From an uncultured Clostridia bacterium (GTDB lineage Bacteria > Bacillota > Clostridia > TANB77 > CAG-465), in assembly GCA_949106495.1 (NCBI GenBank), contig CARYZD010000005.1, forward strand, positions 1 through 64,000: a DNA stretch of 64,000 bases, read 5' to 3'. Of this stretch, positions 33,038-42,320 are shown piece by piece. The position numbers were made by a program, and so were the translations under genes. The notes under the pieces are model-generated. The model made no database searches and was not told the DNA's origin. It saw nothing but the letters and a program-made list of their open reading frames with translations. How positions within the stretch are numbered: the stretch's first letter is position 1; every line of letters starts with the position of its first letter.

Positions 33038-34312
33038 CTATTTATTTTTCTTAGGTCTACCTACACGTCTTTTCTCTTTAGGCTTTTCTTCTTTTTTAGG
33101 TCTACCTACTCTTCTTTTAGGTTTTTCTTCTTCAATTGCCTCTTCTTTGTCTTCATCATCTTCTACTTCATTTTCAATTATATCATCTGTATTTTCTTTT
33201 TTGTCTTCGTCATCTATATTTTTACCTAATATTTCATCAAGATTTAATTTGTCTATATCTATGTCCTCATCATCTTCTTGTTCTTCTTTAGGATTTAATA
33301 TAGCTTCTATTTTCTCTTTAACAGTATCCATTGCTGTCATTTCTTTTGCTTTTTCAAATAAGAACTTATCTACTTCATTTTCATCTTCACTTGCAAGTAA
33401 TTTAGAATATTCTAAATATTCATCTTCAGTAGCTATTGTTCTGTGAACATCATTAACTTTTGTTTTAATCATCATATCATATATTTCTTTAAACATTTTG
33501 ATATAATCATTTTCATTAACAATTTCTTTTTCAAAACTCTCATCATATATTTTTAAAACTTTAGTAAAAATCTTATCTATTACTTTAAAATATCTATATG
33601 AATTTTTACAAATATTAATAATTAAATTATATTCGTACATATGCTTGTCTATATCCGATTCAATTCCTTTTATCATTGACTCTATAACATATTCTATTAA
33701 TTCTCTCTCATCAGATGGTAATTTAGATATATCATAATTATCATTTATATATCCAACATACTCATCTATTCCTTTAAATAAATCTTTATATAGCTCTTCT
33801 TTATATTGGTCTGTTTGAATTGCAGTATCAATATCTTCTGCAATCTTTATAACTTGATTGTATCTTTGAGCTTTTCCTTCGTCTTTTATATTTTGTTTTA
33901 CTTCATCTATTGCAGAAGAAATAGATAATAAATTAAATTTTATTTCTTCTTTAGATTTAAATTTAGATTTTGTAACTCTATCGTATTCCATTTCTAAAAA
34001 TGTTTTTTGAAGTTCTAGTCTTGTGGTTTTATCTGACGAATTAATATTGTCTATAATATCATCTGGATAAGACATTTTTAATTCATACATACTTCTTTGC
34101 ATAATATCATATTGATATTTTACAAAAACAATTTCTCTTAATATATTTTCTTGATAAGTTTTCTTTTCATCACCCTCAGTCTTTCTAATTACAGATAGGT
34201 GTTCATCTATTGCCTTATTCATTTTATTCATGTTAAGCATAATTACTACGCTTTGTATTACTCTGTCAAAAAAGTTAATTTTCTTTTTTGAACTTACAAC
34301 TATATCTGCCAT
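33038..34312 (-). CDS. Unknown helical protein with a double AT-hook tail
   Basis: A 424-residue soluble protein. The first 320 residues are mostly helical, with no recognised domain. Residues about 335-395 are very acidic (EEQEDDEDIDIDKLN, DEDKEEAIEEE). The last 28 residues carry two copies of RRVGRPKK separated by EEKPKEK. The GRP core flanked by basic residues is the AT-hook that binds the minor groove of AT-rich DNA. The combination suggests a DNA- or nucleoid-associated function, which is inference. A GGGAG ribosome binding site precedes the ATG. Monocistronic; the 200 bp upstream contain no other gene. Confidence 0.8.
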   Translation of the reverse strand: MADIVVSSKKKINFFDRVIQSVVIMLNMNKMNKAIDEHLSVIRKTEGDEKKTYQENILREIVFVKYQYDIMQRSMYELKMSYPDDIIDNINSSDKTTRLELQKTFLEMEYDRVTKSKFKSKEEIKFNLLSISSAIDEVKQNIKDEGKAQRYNQVIKIAEDIDTAIQTDQYKEELYKDLFKGIDEYVGYINDNYDISKLPSDERELIEYVIESMIKGIESDIDKHMYEYNLIINICKNSYRYFKVIDKIFTKVLKIYDESFEKEIVNENDYIKMFKEIYDMMIKTKVNDVHRTIATEDEYLEYSKLLASEDENEVDKFLFEKAKEMTAMDTVKEKIEAILNPKEEQEDDEDIDIDKLNLDEILGKNIDDEDKKENTDDIIENEVEDDEDKEEAIEEEKPKRRVGRPKKEEKPKEKRRVGRPKKNK

Positions 34313-34521
34313 ATAACAACTCTCCCTCTTTTGTTTAGTAATATATTATCTATAAAATTTATTTAACCTTTTACAATCTACTTATATTATATCTTTTTTT
34401 TAAATAATTTCAACCCTTTGAGAGTAAAACTTGTAATTTTTGTAACATTTTTATTACGTCAGAAACATGGAACTGTAATAATGTAATATTTATTGCCAAA
34501 TACTGCCAAATTGAACTATTT

Positions 34522-37500
34522 TTAGACTTCTAGGCTCTTTCTACAAACACTTGAATATTTACAAAATTCGCAATAATTTTCCTTCTTATTTGGTGCTATT
34601 TTAACATTTCCACTAGATAGTTCCTTACCTATATCTTTTAATACAGTTTTGGTATTCTCACATAATTTTTCAAATTCATTTTCTTCTAATACTTTACTTG
34701 AATTACGTGTAATACTTACTTTACTTACATCAATAAGACACTCATTAGAATTTGTTTCAAAGTTTCTATCCATTTTATTTAATATTTCTAAATCTTTTAA
34801 AAATATTCCATTCATTTTTAGTTTTTTCATTAACTCTTTTTTTATCTTATCATTATTTTGCTCGTACTGTGAAAGTGAAACTAATTTATCCGATAAATTA
34901 AAATATACCATTCCAGCAGGAATAATTTTCTCTTGATTTTTATTTTCCATAAGAGCAATCATATAACTAATTAGTTGCAATGATAATCCTTCTTTTATTT
35001 TATCTATTTTTAACTCTTTACTACTAGATTTATAATCAACTACTCTAATATACATACTGTCTCTTAAATTTAGCATATCTACTCTATCTATTTTACCTAT
35101 TATTTTCATTACTTTTCCATTGTCAAGCTCTATTTCCATAGGTAAAAATACACCATTTTCTTTAAATTCAATTTCATATCCATATGGTTCAAATTCACTT
35201 TGGTTAAAACCTAACGCAACTACTCTAATTACTTTTTTCATTGTATTGGTTAATTTTCTTTTTAAAACCATATACTTTACACTTTGTTTTTGCTTAGACA
35301 AATTTTTATCTATAGAATCATAGATAATATCATCTAGTATTTTCTCGTATTGTGGTTTTAAATTTTCTAAATCTTCTTCTAAAATTTCTCTCCAAGATAT
35401 ATTTTTGTCAAGCAGTGTTTTTGAAAAAGCTTCTAATACTCCATGCATAAAACTTCCAAGTTCTAATACATTTAATTTTGCCTCTTTATTTGGACATACT
35501 TTTAAAATATATTGCATAAAGTATGAAAAAGGGCATTTTTTATACTGTTCAAGCTTACTAACACTTGTTTTAAAACTATCACTATATATAATACTTAAAA
35601 CTTCACTGTTTAAATTTGAATCATCTTTTTTAAATTCTAATATATTTGAATATCTTTCATCATTTTTAAAATACACATAAGCACTATATATTTTAGATAT
35701 ATCATCATTTTCTTTTATATCTCTAATAGATTTAATTAGCCACATAAACAATTCATCTTTAGATGTCATCTCATATATATTAGTTATACTATTATCATTT
35801 GTAACATCACCTTTTATATATATTTTTGCAATTTGACTAATAAGTGTTATTAAACTAGATTTTCTTGTTGCTTTACCATCTAAATTTGCAGCAGGTATAT
35901 ATATATATAACTTTTCAGTAATATTATTTAAAGCTTCATATATATTAAAATATCCCATGTTTAGCTTACTAATTGTTGTTTCTTTTATATCTATTTGCTT
36001 ATCTTTTAATTTCTCTAATTCATTATCTGTAAATAATATATCTTCATCTACTTTTTCTGGAAATTTTCCTTCAACAACCCCAATAAAGAAAGCAATTTTT
36101 TTAGATTCAGTTTTTGTAACATTAATATCTACAAGCTCTATTTTGTCTTTAGTTGGTGGTATTGTTTTTATTTTTATATCTTTTACAACTAGATTAAAAA
36201 TATTACTAAATTCTTCTATATTAAGCTCTTCATCTTTATATATTTTTACTATTGAGTCAAATACATCAATAAGTGATTTCCAAACTTGACCTTCAAAATT
36301 ATTTATATCTAAACTAAATGTATCTTGCTTTAATGGTTCAATTAATTTTAAATAATTTTCAAATATATTATTTTCCTTTAAATGTACATATATTTTTTCT
36401 ATTATATCTTTTGCTGTACCTGATTTAATATCTAATACAAAAGAATACATTGATACAATTTTATCTTTTATATTATTTAAGTTTTCTATATCATAAGTAT
36501 TTTTTTCGTTATTAAGTTCAAATTTCTTATCTACTAAGTATTTATTTACATTAAATTCATTCATATAGTTTTCAAGTAAATATATATCTTTTAAATCTAT
36601 ATCTGTTATTCCTTGTTTTAAAATATTAAAAATAAGTTCTAGATTTAATCCTTTAACAGATAAGTTTAATAATCCTTGTATATATTTAGTTAAAATCGAA
36701 TCTGCTATACTCTTACTTTTTGAAACATATATTTCTAAATTATTTGCGTAAAAAATTCTAGATATTACTTTTTCATATTCATCTGGTTTTGTAGTATATA
36801 TTGCAAAATCTGAATACTTATATCCTTCTTTTATTTTTTGAGCTATGTTTTTGGCAACAGCTTCTATTTCTTTTAAAATATTTGTATGTATCATTATTTC
36901 AAAATTTTGAGTTTCTATTTTTTCATTTTTGTCATTAGTATTTGAAAATAAGTTATTTGCTACATATTTTAAATCTTCTTTTGCATTAGATTTATTCTCA
37001 TATTTTACAATATTTTCTAGTGAGATATTGTTTTTATCTGCTAGAGTACAAATTCTTTTATATGTTTTATTTGGAGTTTCAAAAATACTTGAAGAAATAT
37101 ATATATCTTCAATTCTTGAAATATCTGTATTTAAAGATAGTGTAATATCTATTCTTTTTTTCATTAACATATCTATAAACTTATATTCACTATTTGAAAA
37201 GTTATTATATCCATCAAAATATATAGATAAATTTTTATTATCCCTAAACCATTCACTTTTTTCTATATTAGCTAAGAACATATCCATCTCTTCAACACTA
37301 TCTATATATACAGTTGTAATTTTTTCTAAATATTTTTCATAAACAGATAATATCTCACTAAATTTAGAATCTGTTCTTTTATCTCCTGTTTTTAGATTAA
37401 AATAATCTGCTATATCTATTTCACTTTTTCTAAGTAAATCCATATATATATCTAATATATCTAAAAAGCCTGGGTACTTTTTTACTTTCTTAAAAATATT

Positions 37501-37812
37501 AAATAATTCTGAATTTTCTTTTATTACTTGAGTAAGTATTATTTTTCTATCAAGTTTAGACATATATTTATCTTCTATATGTAAATTTTGAAGCTTTAAT
37601 TCCGTAGAAATAAATTCTGAAATGGTGGTAATGTTTACCCCTATTACTCCAGATTTATTTAGTATTTTCATGTATTCTTCTTCTGCTTTAGCTCTTGATT
37701 GTGATGGAACAAACAATATTACTTTTTTATCTTCTTTTAAATCTTGTTCAATCATTTGATATATATGAGTTGTTTTTCCTGTTTTAGATTTTCCTAAAAT
37801 ACAATTAATCAT
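34522..37812 (-). CDS. addB: AddB subunit of the AddAB helicase-nuclease
   Basis: Part of the RecBCD-equivalent complex that resects double-strand breaks. The 1096-residue protein opens with a Walker A motif (GKSKTGKTT) and the phrase ILFVPSQSRAKAEEE. The C-terminal nuclease domain has IGKIDRVDM and VVDYKSSSKEL. The iron-sulfur cysteines are one in YKKCPFSYFMQY and three in YCEFCKYSSVC, the C...C-x2-C-x5-C pattern. The start overlaps closely with scpB (1 bp gap), so both are co-transcribed. addA, usually next to addB, is not in the window. Confidence 0.93.
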   Translation of the reverse strand: MINCILGKSKTGKTTHIYQMIEQDLKEDKKVILFVPSQSRAKAEEEYMKILNKSGVIGVNITTISEFISTELKLQNLHIEDKYMSKLDRKIILTQVIKENSELFNIFKKVKKYPGFLDILDIYMDLLRKSEIDIADYFNLKTGDKRTDSKFSEILSVYEKYLEKITTVYIDSVEEMDMFLANIEKSEWFRDNKNLSIYFDGYNNFSNSEYKFIDMLMKKRIDITLSLNTDISRIEDIYISSSIFETPNKTYKRICTLADKNNISLENIVKYENKSNAKEDLKYVANNLFSNTNDKNEKIETQNFEIMIHTNILKEIEAVAKNIAQKIKEGYKYSDFAIYTTKPDEYEKVISRIFYANNLEIYVSKSKSIADSILTKYIQGLLNLSVKGLNLELIFNILKQGITDIDLKDIYLLENYMNEFNVNKYLVDKKFELNNEKNTYDIENLNNIKDKIVSMYSFVLDIKSGTAKDIIEKIYVHLKENNIFENYLKLIEPLKQDTFSLDINNFEGQVWKSLIDVFDSIVKIYKDEELNIEEFSNIFNLVVKDIKIKTIPPTKDKIELVDINVTKTESKKIAFFIGVVEGKFPEKVDEDILFTDNELEKLKDKQIDIKETTISKLNMGYFNIYEALNNITEKLYIYIPAANLDGKATRKSSLITLISQIAKIYIKGDVTNDNSITNIYEMTSKDELFMWLIKSIRDIKENDDISKIYSAYVYFKNDERYSNILEFKKDDSNLNSEVLSIIYSDSFKTSVSKLEQYKKCPFSYFMQYILKVCPNKEAKLNVLELGSFMHGVLEAFSKTLLDKNISWREILEEDLENLKPQYEKILDDIIYDSIDKNLSKQKQSVKYMVLKRKLTNTMKKVIRVVALGFNQSEFEPYGYEIEFKENGVFLPMEIELDNGKVMKIIGKIDRVDMLNLRDSMYIRVVDYKSSSKELKIDKIKEGLSLQLISYMIALMENKNQEKIIPAGMVYFNLSDKLVSLSQYEQNNDKIKKELMKKLKMNGIFLKDLEILNKMDRNFETNSNECLIDVSKVSITRNSSKVLEENEFEKLCENTKTVLKDIGKELSSGNVKIAPNKKENYCEFCKYSSVCRKSLEV

Positions 37813-37813
37813 A

Positions 37814-38389
37814 TTACTCCTCTATTTTTTCTTCATCTTTTGTTGTATCTTCGTAATCTGATACTAGCATTTGTTCATCTTTTATTTTTATATTTTCGTA
37901 ATTTGGAAGTTCTTCTACACTATTTATACCACATGAACGTAAAAACTCATTTGACACACTGTATGCAGCTGGTCTTCCAGGTAAATTAAGTCTTGCAACT
38001 TCTTCAATAAGTCCACATTCTAAAAGTCTACTTACTGCAAAGTCACTATTTACTCCTCTAATGTTTTCTATTTCAGTTTTGGTAATTTTAGGATTATATG
38101 CAATTATTGCTAAAGTTTCTTGTGCTGATATAGATAAGTTTTGTCTTTTGGCATTTTCCACAAATTTATTTACTTGCTCATAATATTTATTATTTGTAAC
38201 AAGTTGTATCATTCCGTTAATATCTATTAACTTTACACCATTATTTTCTGTATATCTATTCTTTAAATTATCCACACTTTTAATAATCTCTTCTTCATTT
38301 ATTTCTAATGTTTTTGCTAACTCTTCTGTAGTTATTTCTCTACCAAGTGCAAATAGTATTGCTTCCATTACATTTTCTAAATTTTCCAT
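37814..38389 (-). CDS. scpB: Segregation and condensation protein B
   Basis: Winged-helix kleisin partner in the SMC-ScpAB condensin. The 191-residue protein has MEAILFALGREITTEELA at the N-terminus, the conserved ISAQETLAIIAYNPKITKTEIENIRG (second winged helix), then LLECGLIEEVARLNLPGRPAAYSV. An acidic tail follows. scpA is not adjacent, which is unusual. smc lies 20 kb away in this window. First gene of scpB-addB. Confidence 0.95.
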   Translation of the reverse strand: MENLENVMEAILFALGREITTEELAKTLEINEEEIIKSVDNLKNRYTENNGVKLIDINGMIQLVTNNKYYEQVNKFVENAKRQNLSISAQETLAIIAYNPKITKTEIENIRGVNSDFAVSRLLECGLIEEVARLNLPGRPAAYSVSNEFLRSCGINSVEELPNYENIKIKDEQMLVSDYEDTTKDEEKIEE

Positions 38390-38526
38390 ATTCTCTCTCC
38401 TATCTTTTTTATTAGATTATATCAAAAAGAATATTATTTTTAAAGGGTTTTATTAAGAAATAATTATTACACATATTGTACTTATTTTTGTTATAATATA
38501 TAATTAAATTAACATTGGAGGTATAT

Positions 38527-39027
38527 ATGAAAAATAAAAAAATCATAATAATATGTTTAAGTATACTTGTTATTATAGCTACAATTTTTCTTACTTTTGT
38601 ACTTATAGAAGATTATCTTCCTAAAAAGCAAGTAAAATTACCAGAAAATGAAAGTGTTCAAATATCAACTCTAAAAGAAATTTATGAAGATTTTATATCT
38701 CAATTTGAAAATCTAAAAAATTCAACTATTACTTTTGAAGATAATGCTTTTTTAAATTTAGTAACAAGGCAAAAATTTAGTGAAAAAAGTATAGAAGAAT
38801 TAAATTCTGTTGTAAAAGATTATAATGGTGATGACTCTATCTGTACTGTATCAGTTAAATATTCAAATGGAATACTTGAACTAACAGTAAATGAATATAT
38901 TGGAGTATATTCATATAACAATTATACAGGAACAACTACATATACATTAGAATTTAAAAATAATAAGATAAATTATACTAGAGGAAAAACAATGTCGACT
39001 TTTAATGATTTTGCACCTCAAGAATAA
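38527..39027 (+). CDS. Membrane-anchored small protein, paralogue of 6904-7356
   Basis: A 166-residue protein with an N-terminal membrane helix (IIIICLSILVIIATIFLTFV) and an extracytoplasmic domain. It shares QI-x2-L-x-EIY-x-DF and SVKYS with the product of 6904-7356, and the same overall spacing. Function unknown. Start: a TTG at 38515 overlaps GGAGG, so the ATG at 38527 is chosen. It is divergent from scpB. A TGtTATAAT element lies upstream, but its -35 is weak. Confidence 0.82.
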   Translation: MKNKKIIIICLSILVIIATIFLTFVLIEDYLPKKQVKLPENESVQISTLKEIYEDFISQFENLKNSTITFEDNAFLNLVTRQKFSEKSIEELNSVVKDYNGDDSICTVSVKYSNGILELTVNEYIGVYSYNNYTGTTTYTLEFKNNKINYTRGKTMSTFNDFAPQE

Positions 39028-39048
39028 ATATAAGTTAATTTAGTTAAA

Positions 39049-39089
39049 AAAATGAGATTTAAGTTTTATTTTTACTTAAATCTCATTTT
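39049..39089. terminator. Terminator of the 166-residue protein gene
   Basis: A 15-bp perfect stem (AAAATGAGATTTAAG / CTTAAATCTCATTTT) with an 11-nt loop. Confidence 0.85.
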
Positions 39090-39114
39090 AATTTCTATTA
39101 TTTGTTAGACAATA

Positions 39115-39360
39115 TTATTTTAATTTTTTGATTTCTTTTATTTCTAAATTTAATAATGACGATAAAAACTCTCTTAAAAATTTTTCATTTCCTTTATGGG
39201 CAAATATTCTTTTAAATACTATATCTATTTTTACTGATAATTTATTTTCTTCTATCACTTGATATCCTTTCCAAGGATATAACAAATTTGTGTATATTTC
39301 AATATTGAATTATTCTTTTTTACTTTTTAGATTAAATTTATTTTTAGATTTAATATTCAT
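39115..39360 (-). pseudogene. 5' fragment of an Rpn/PD-(D/E)XK nuclease-transposase gene
   Basis: The minus strand from ATG at 39360 reads MNIKSKNKFNLKSKKE, a TAA at codon 17 (39310-39312), then a stretch ending SVKIDIVFKRIFAHKGNEKFLREFLSS... IKKLK and a stop. K-x-DIVFKRIF followed by GN-x-x-x-LREFLSSLLN is the N-terminal signature of the Rpn/PDDEXK-family putative transposases. The catalytic core downstream is absent, so this is a truncated and nonsense-mutated remnant. Confidence 0.7.
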
Positions 39361-39417
39361 GAACAATAAAATTATATAACTCAAAGTTTAATATGTAAAT
39401 ACTTTATTACCTTATCA

Positions 39418-39714
39418 TTATTTTCTTTTTGTATTAACAAATGTATTGTATATTATTACTCCAATCAATACTAAATAAAGTATTAAAATTATTATTGCCT
39501 CTATATTTAAAGAAATAATTTTTCCAACAAAAAACGCTATTTCACTAGTTGTTAGATAATTTCTATTTAATGCAAATATAAAAGACCATATTGGTAGTAT
39601 CAAAGACAAAATACTTTGTAATAATCCAAATATCTTATTTTTCTTTGTAATAGTCACAATAATTCCAAATATAAAGCTAACTATTAACACTATCCAATAA
39701 ATTCCCCATAACAT
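39418..39714 (-). CDS. Small membrane protein with three predicted helices
   Basis: A 98-residue protein. Hydrophobic segments lie at about 3-22, 30-48 and 68-91. A short KKNK loop separates the first two, and the C-terminus NTKRK is basic and probably cytoplasmic. Family not recognised. GGAGG precedes the ATG. It lies downstream of no other gene and may have lost a partner, since the adjacent sequence is a decayed nuclease gene. Confidence 0.65.
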   Translation of the reverse strand: MLWGIYWIVLIVSFIFGIIVTITKKNKIFGLLQSILSLILPIWSFIFALNRNYLTTSEIAFFVGKIISLNIEAIIILILYLVLIGVIIYNTFVNTKRK

Positions 39715-39865
39715 ATACTCTACCTCCTACAATCTTATAACAAATTTATATCTATAATAAAACATAATTATAAGGAAATTAACAATACTTAATTTCCATT
39801 TAATATTTAAAATAAAAAACATCTGTTATTTTAGTTTTTTTACAGTTAAAAACACTTTTTCTTCC

Positions 39866-39894
39866 TTGTCTTTAATATACTTTTATGTTATAAT
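39866..39894 (+). promoter_or_regulatory. Promoter of the clpE-type gene
   Basis: TTGTCT, 17 bp, TATAAT with a TGt extended -10. No CtsR heptanucleotide repeat or CIRCE element was recognised near it. Confidence 0.75.
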
Positions 39895-39944
39895 CTTTAT
39901 ATTATTTTAATAATAAAATAATAGTATAGGAGATGATAAAAAAT

Positions 39945-42278
39945 ATGCTATGTTCTGTATGCAAAAAAAATCTTGCTGTAGTATTTATTAACAAACTAGA
40001 TAAAGAAGGTAAATCTACAGGCGAAACTACAGGATTATGTATTGAATGTGCTAAAAAACAAGGTATAGATCCTCTTGCTAATATTATGAAAGAAATGTCT
40101 AATATGAATGAGGAAGATTTAGAAAGCATGTCTAGTCAATTTGATAGTATGCTTGGTTCTTTAGATGGAATAAATGAGCTTTCAGGTTTAGATGATGATG
40201 ATGAAAATAAATCTAATAGCTTAGGAAATATATTTGGTAATATCTTACCTTTTGCTAAAAATAATAGTAAAAAAGAAGAAACAAACAATACAAAAAATGA
40301 TAAAACTAAAAAGAATAAAAAAACAAAATATTTAGATACATTTGGTGAAAACCTAACAGAAAAAGCAAGACAAGACAAATTAGATAAAGTTATTGGTAGA
40401 GACATAGAACTACAAAGAATGATACAAATTTTAAATCGTCGTTCTAAAAACAACCCTGCTCTAATTGGTGAACCTGGTGTTGGTAAAACAGCAGTTATTA
40501 ATGCTTTAGCTATGAAAATTGTTGCAGGTGAAGTTCCAGGCAAATTAATAAACAAAGAAGTTTATTTAATAGATATGACCTCTCTTGTTGCTGGTACTCA
40601 ATTTAGAGGACAATTTGAATCAAGAGTTAAAGGTTTAATTGATGAATGTAAATCTTTAGGAAATGTAATTCTTGCAATAGACGAAGTTCATAACATTGTT
40701 GGTGGTCTTGAGCATGATAACTCAATGAACGCTGCAAATATGCTAAAGCCAGCTCTAGCTAATGGTTCTGTACAATTAATTGGTGCCACTACTCTAAAAG
40801 AATATAGACAATATATTGAAAAAGATAGTGCATTAGAAAGAAGATTTCAACCAGTTATGGTAGATGAGCCAAATGAAGAAGACTGCTTTAAAATATTAAA
40901 AGGTATTAAAGGATATTATGAGAATTTCCATAAAGTAACAATACCTGATGATACAATTAGATATGCTGTTAATTTATCTTGCAAATATATACATGATAGA
41001 TTTCTACCAGATAAAGCAATTGACCTTTTAGACGAGGCTTGTGCTAGAGTTAACCTTGAAGATTTAAATCTTGCTAAAATTGAAAAACTTCAAAAAGAAC
41101 TTGATGAAGCTATTGCTCAAGAACAAGAAATTCAAGAAGAGCTTGCTAAAGCTGCAGATGTTCAAGAAAATCCTGGTAACTCAGATAACTCTGTTTACGA
41201 GAGAGCTGCAAAAAATAAAGAAATTAAATGTAAGTTAAAAACTACACTTGATGAACTTATTGCAAATTCTAAACCACAAGAAGTTACTTATGATAATATA
41301 GCTCAAGTTGTTGAACTATGGACTAAAATTCCAGTAATGAGAATAAAAACCTCAGATACTGAAAAACTACTTTCATTAAAAGAAAATTTATCTAAAAAAA
41401 TTATTGGTCAAGATTACGCAATAAACAAATTGTCTAGTGCAATACTTAGAAAAAGAGCTAATATTACTTCAACTAAAAGACCTCCATCATTTATATTTGT
41501 TGGACCTACTGGTGTTGGTAAAACAGCTCTTGTAAAATCACTTGCATATGAACTTTTTGATAATGAAGATGCAGTTATTAAGCTGGATATGTCTGAATAT
41601 ATGGAATCTAATTCTACTTCAAAATTAATTGGCTCTCCTCCAGGATATGTTGGTTATGATGAAGCAGGACAATTAACTGAAAAAATCCGTAGAAATCCTT
41701 ATAGTATTGTATTATTTGATGAAATTGAAAAAGCACATCCTAGTGTATATAATATACTACTTCAAATATTAGATGAAGGTATACTTACAGATTCACAAGG
41801 AAGAAGTGTTTCTTTCAAACACACTATAATAGTACTTACTTCTAATCTTGGAACAAACTTTAAATCTGATGGATATGGTTTTGCTAATATTCATATGGAA
41901 AATGAAATGCTTGAGAATAAAACAGCTGAAGCTTTAAAAGAATTCTTTAGCCCTGAATTTTTAAATAGAATTGATGATATCGTTACATTTAATAAATTAG
42001 ACGATAAAACAATTCTTAAAATTTCAGAACTTATGATTAAAGAATTACAAGAGGATACAAAAACTAAAAATATACTATTTGAATACACACCAGAAGTTGT
42101 TAAATTTATTGCTGATAGAGGTCATAGTGATAAATTTGGTGCAAGACCTTTAAGACGTGCTATTCAAACATATATTGAAGACATACTTGCAATTGGATTT
42201 ATTAAAAATGAAATTAAAGAAGATAAAGTTTATACTTTAGATGTAGATAAAAAGAATAATACAATTGTTATTAAATAA
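39945..42278 (+). CDS. clpE: ClpE-type AAA+ unfoldase with N-terminal zinc finger
   Basis: A Clp/Hsp100 ATPase that unfolds substrates, probably for ClpP. The N-terminus is a zinc-finger (C3, C6, C32, C35) rather than the double ClpN repeat, which is the ClpE layout. The D1 Walker A is GEPGVGKT with LAIDEVHNIVGG as Walker B. A short middle region (about 375-440) holds a coiled coil. The D2 Walker A is GPTGVGKT with LFDEIEKAHP. A YGF tripeptide in D2 (SDGYGFAN) sits where ClpP-binding loops occur. About 777 residues. Start: the ATG at 39933 abuts GGAG, so the next ATG at 39945 is chosen. Confidence 0.9.
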   Translation: MLCSVCKKNLAVVFINKLDKEGKSTGETTGLCIECAKKQGIDPLANIMKEMSNMNEEDLESMSSQFDSMLGSLDGINELSGLDDDDENKSNSLGNIFGNILPFAKNNSKKEETNNTKNDKTKKNKKTKYLDTFGENLTEKARQDKLDKVIGRDIELQRMIQILNRRSKNNPALIGEPGVGKTAVINALAMKIVAGEVPGKLINKEVYLIDMTSLVAGTQFRGQFESRVKGLIDECKSLGNVILAIDEVHNIVGGLEHDNSMNAANMLKPALANGSVQLIGATTLKEYRQYIEKDSALERRFQPVMVDEPNEEDCFKILKGIKGYYENFHKVTIPDDTIRYAVNLSCKYIHDRFLPDKAIDLLDEACARVNLEDLNLAKIEKLQKELDEAIAQEQEIQEELAKAADVQENPGNSDNSVYERAAKNKEIKCKLKTTLDELIANSKPQEVTYDNIAQVVELWTKIPVMRIKTSDTEKLLSLKENLSKKIIGQDYAINKLSSAILRKRANITSTKRPPSFIFVGPTGVGKTALVKSLAYELFDNEDAVIKLDMSEYMESNSTSKLIGSPPGYVGYDEAGQLTEKIRRNPYSIVLFDEIEKAHPSVYNILLQILDEGILTDSQGRSVSFKHTIIVLTSNLGTNFKSDGYGFANIHMENEMLENKTAEALKEFFSPEFLNRIDDIVTFNKLDDKTILKISELMIKELQEDTKTKNILFEYTPEVVKFIADRGHSDKFGARPLRRAIQTYIEDILAIGFIKNEIKEDKVYTLDVDKKNNTIVIK

Positions 42279-42281
42279 TGA

Positions 42282-42315
42282 AAATAAACTCTTTGATTTT
42301 TCAAAGAGTTTATTT
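42282..42315. terminator. Bidirectional terminator after clpE
   Basis: A 15-bp perfect stem (AAATAAACTCTTTGA / TCAAAGAGTTTATTT) with a TTTT loop. Confidence 0.9.
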
Positions 42316-42320
42316 TTCTA

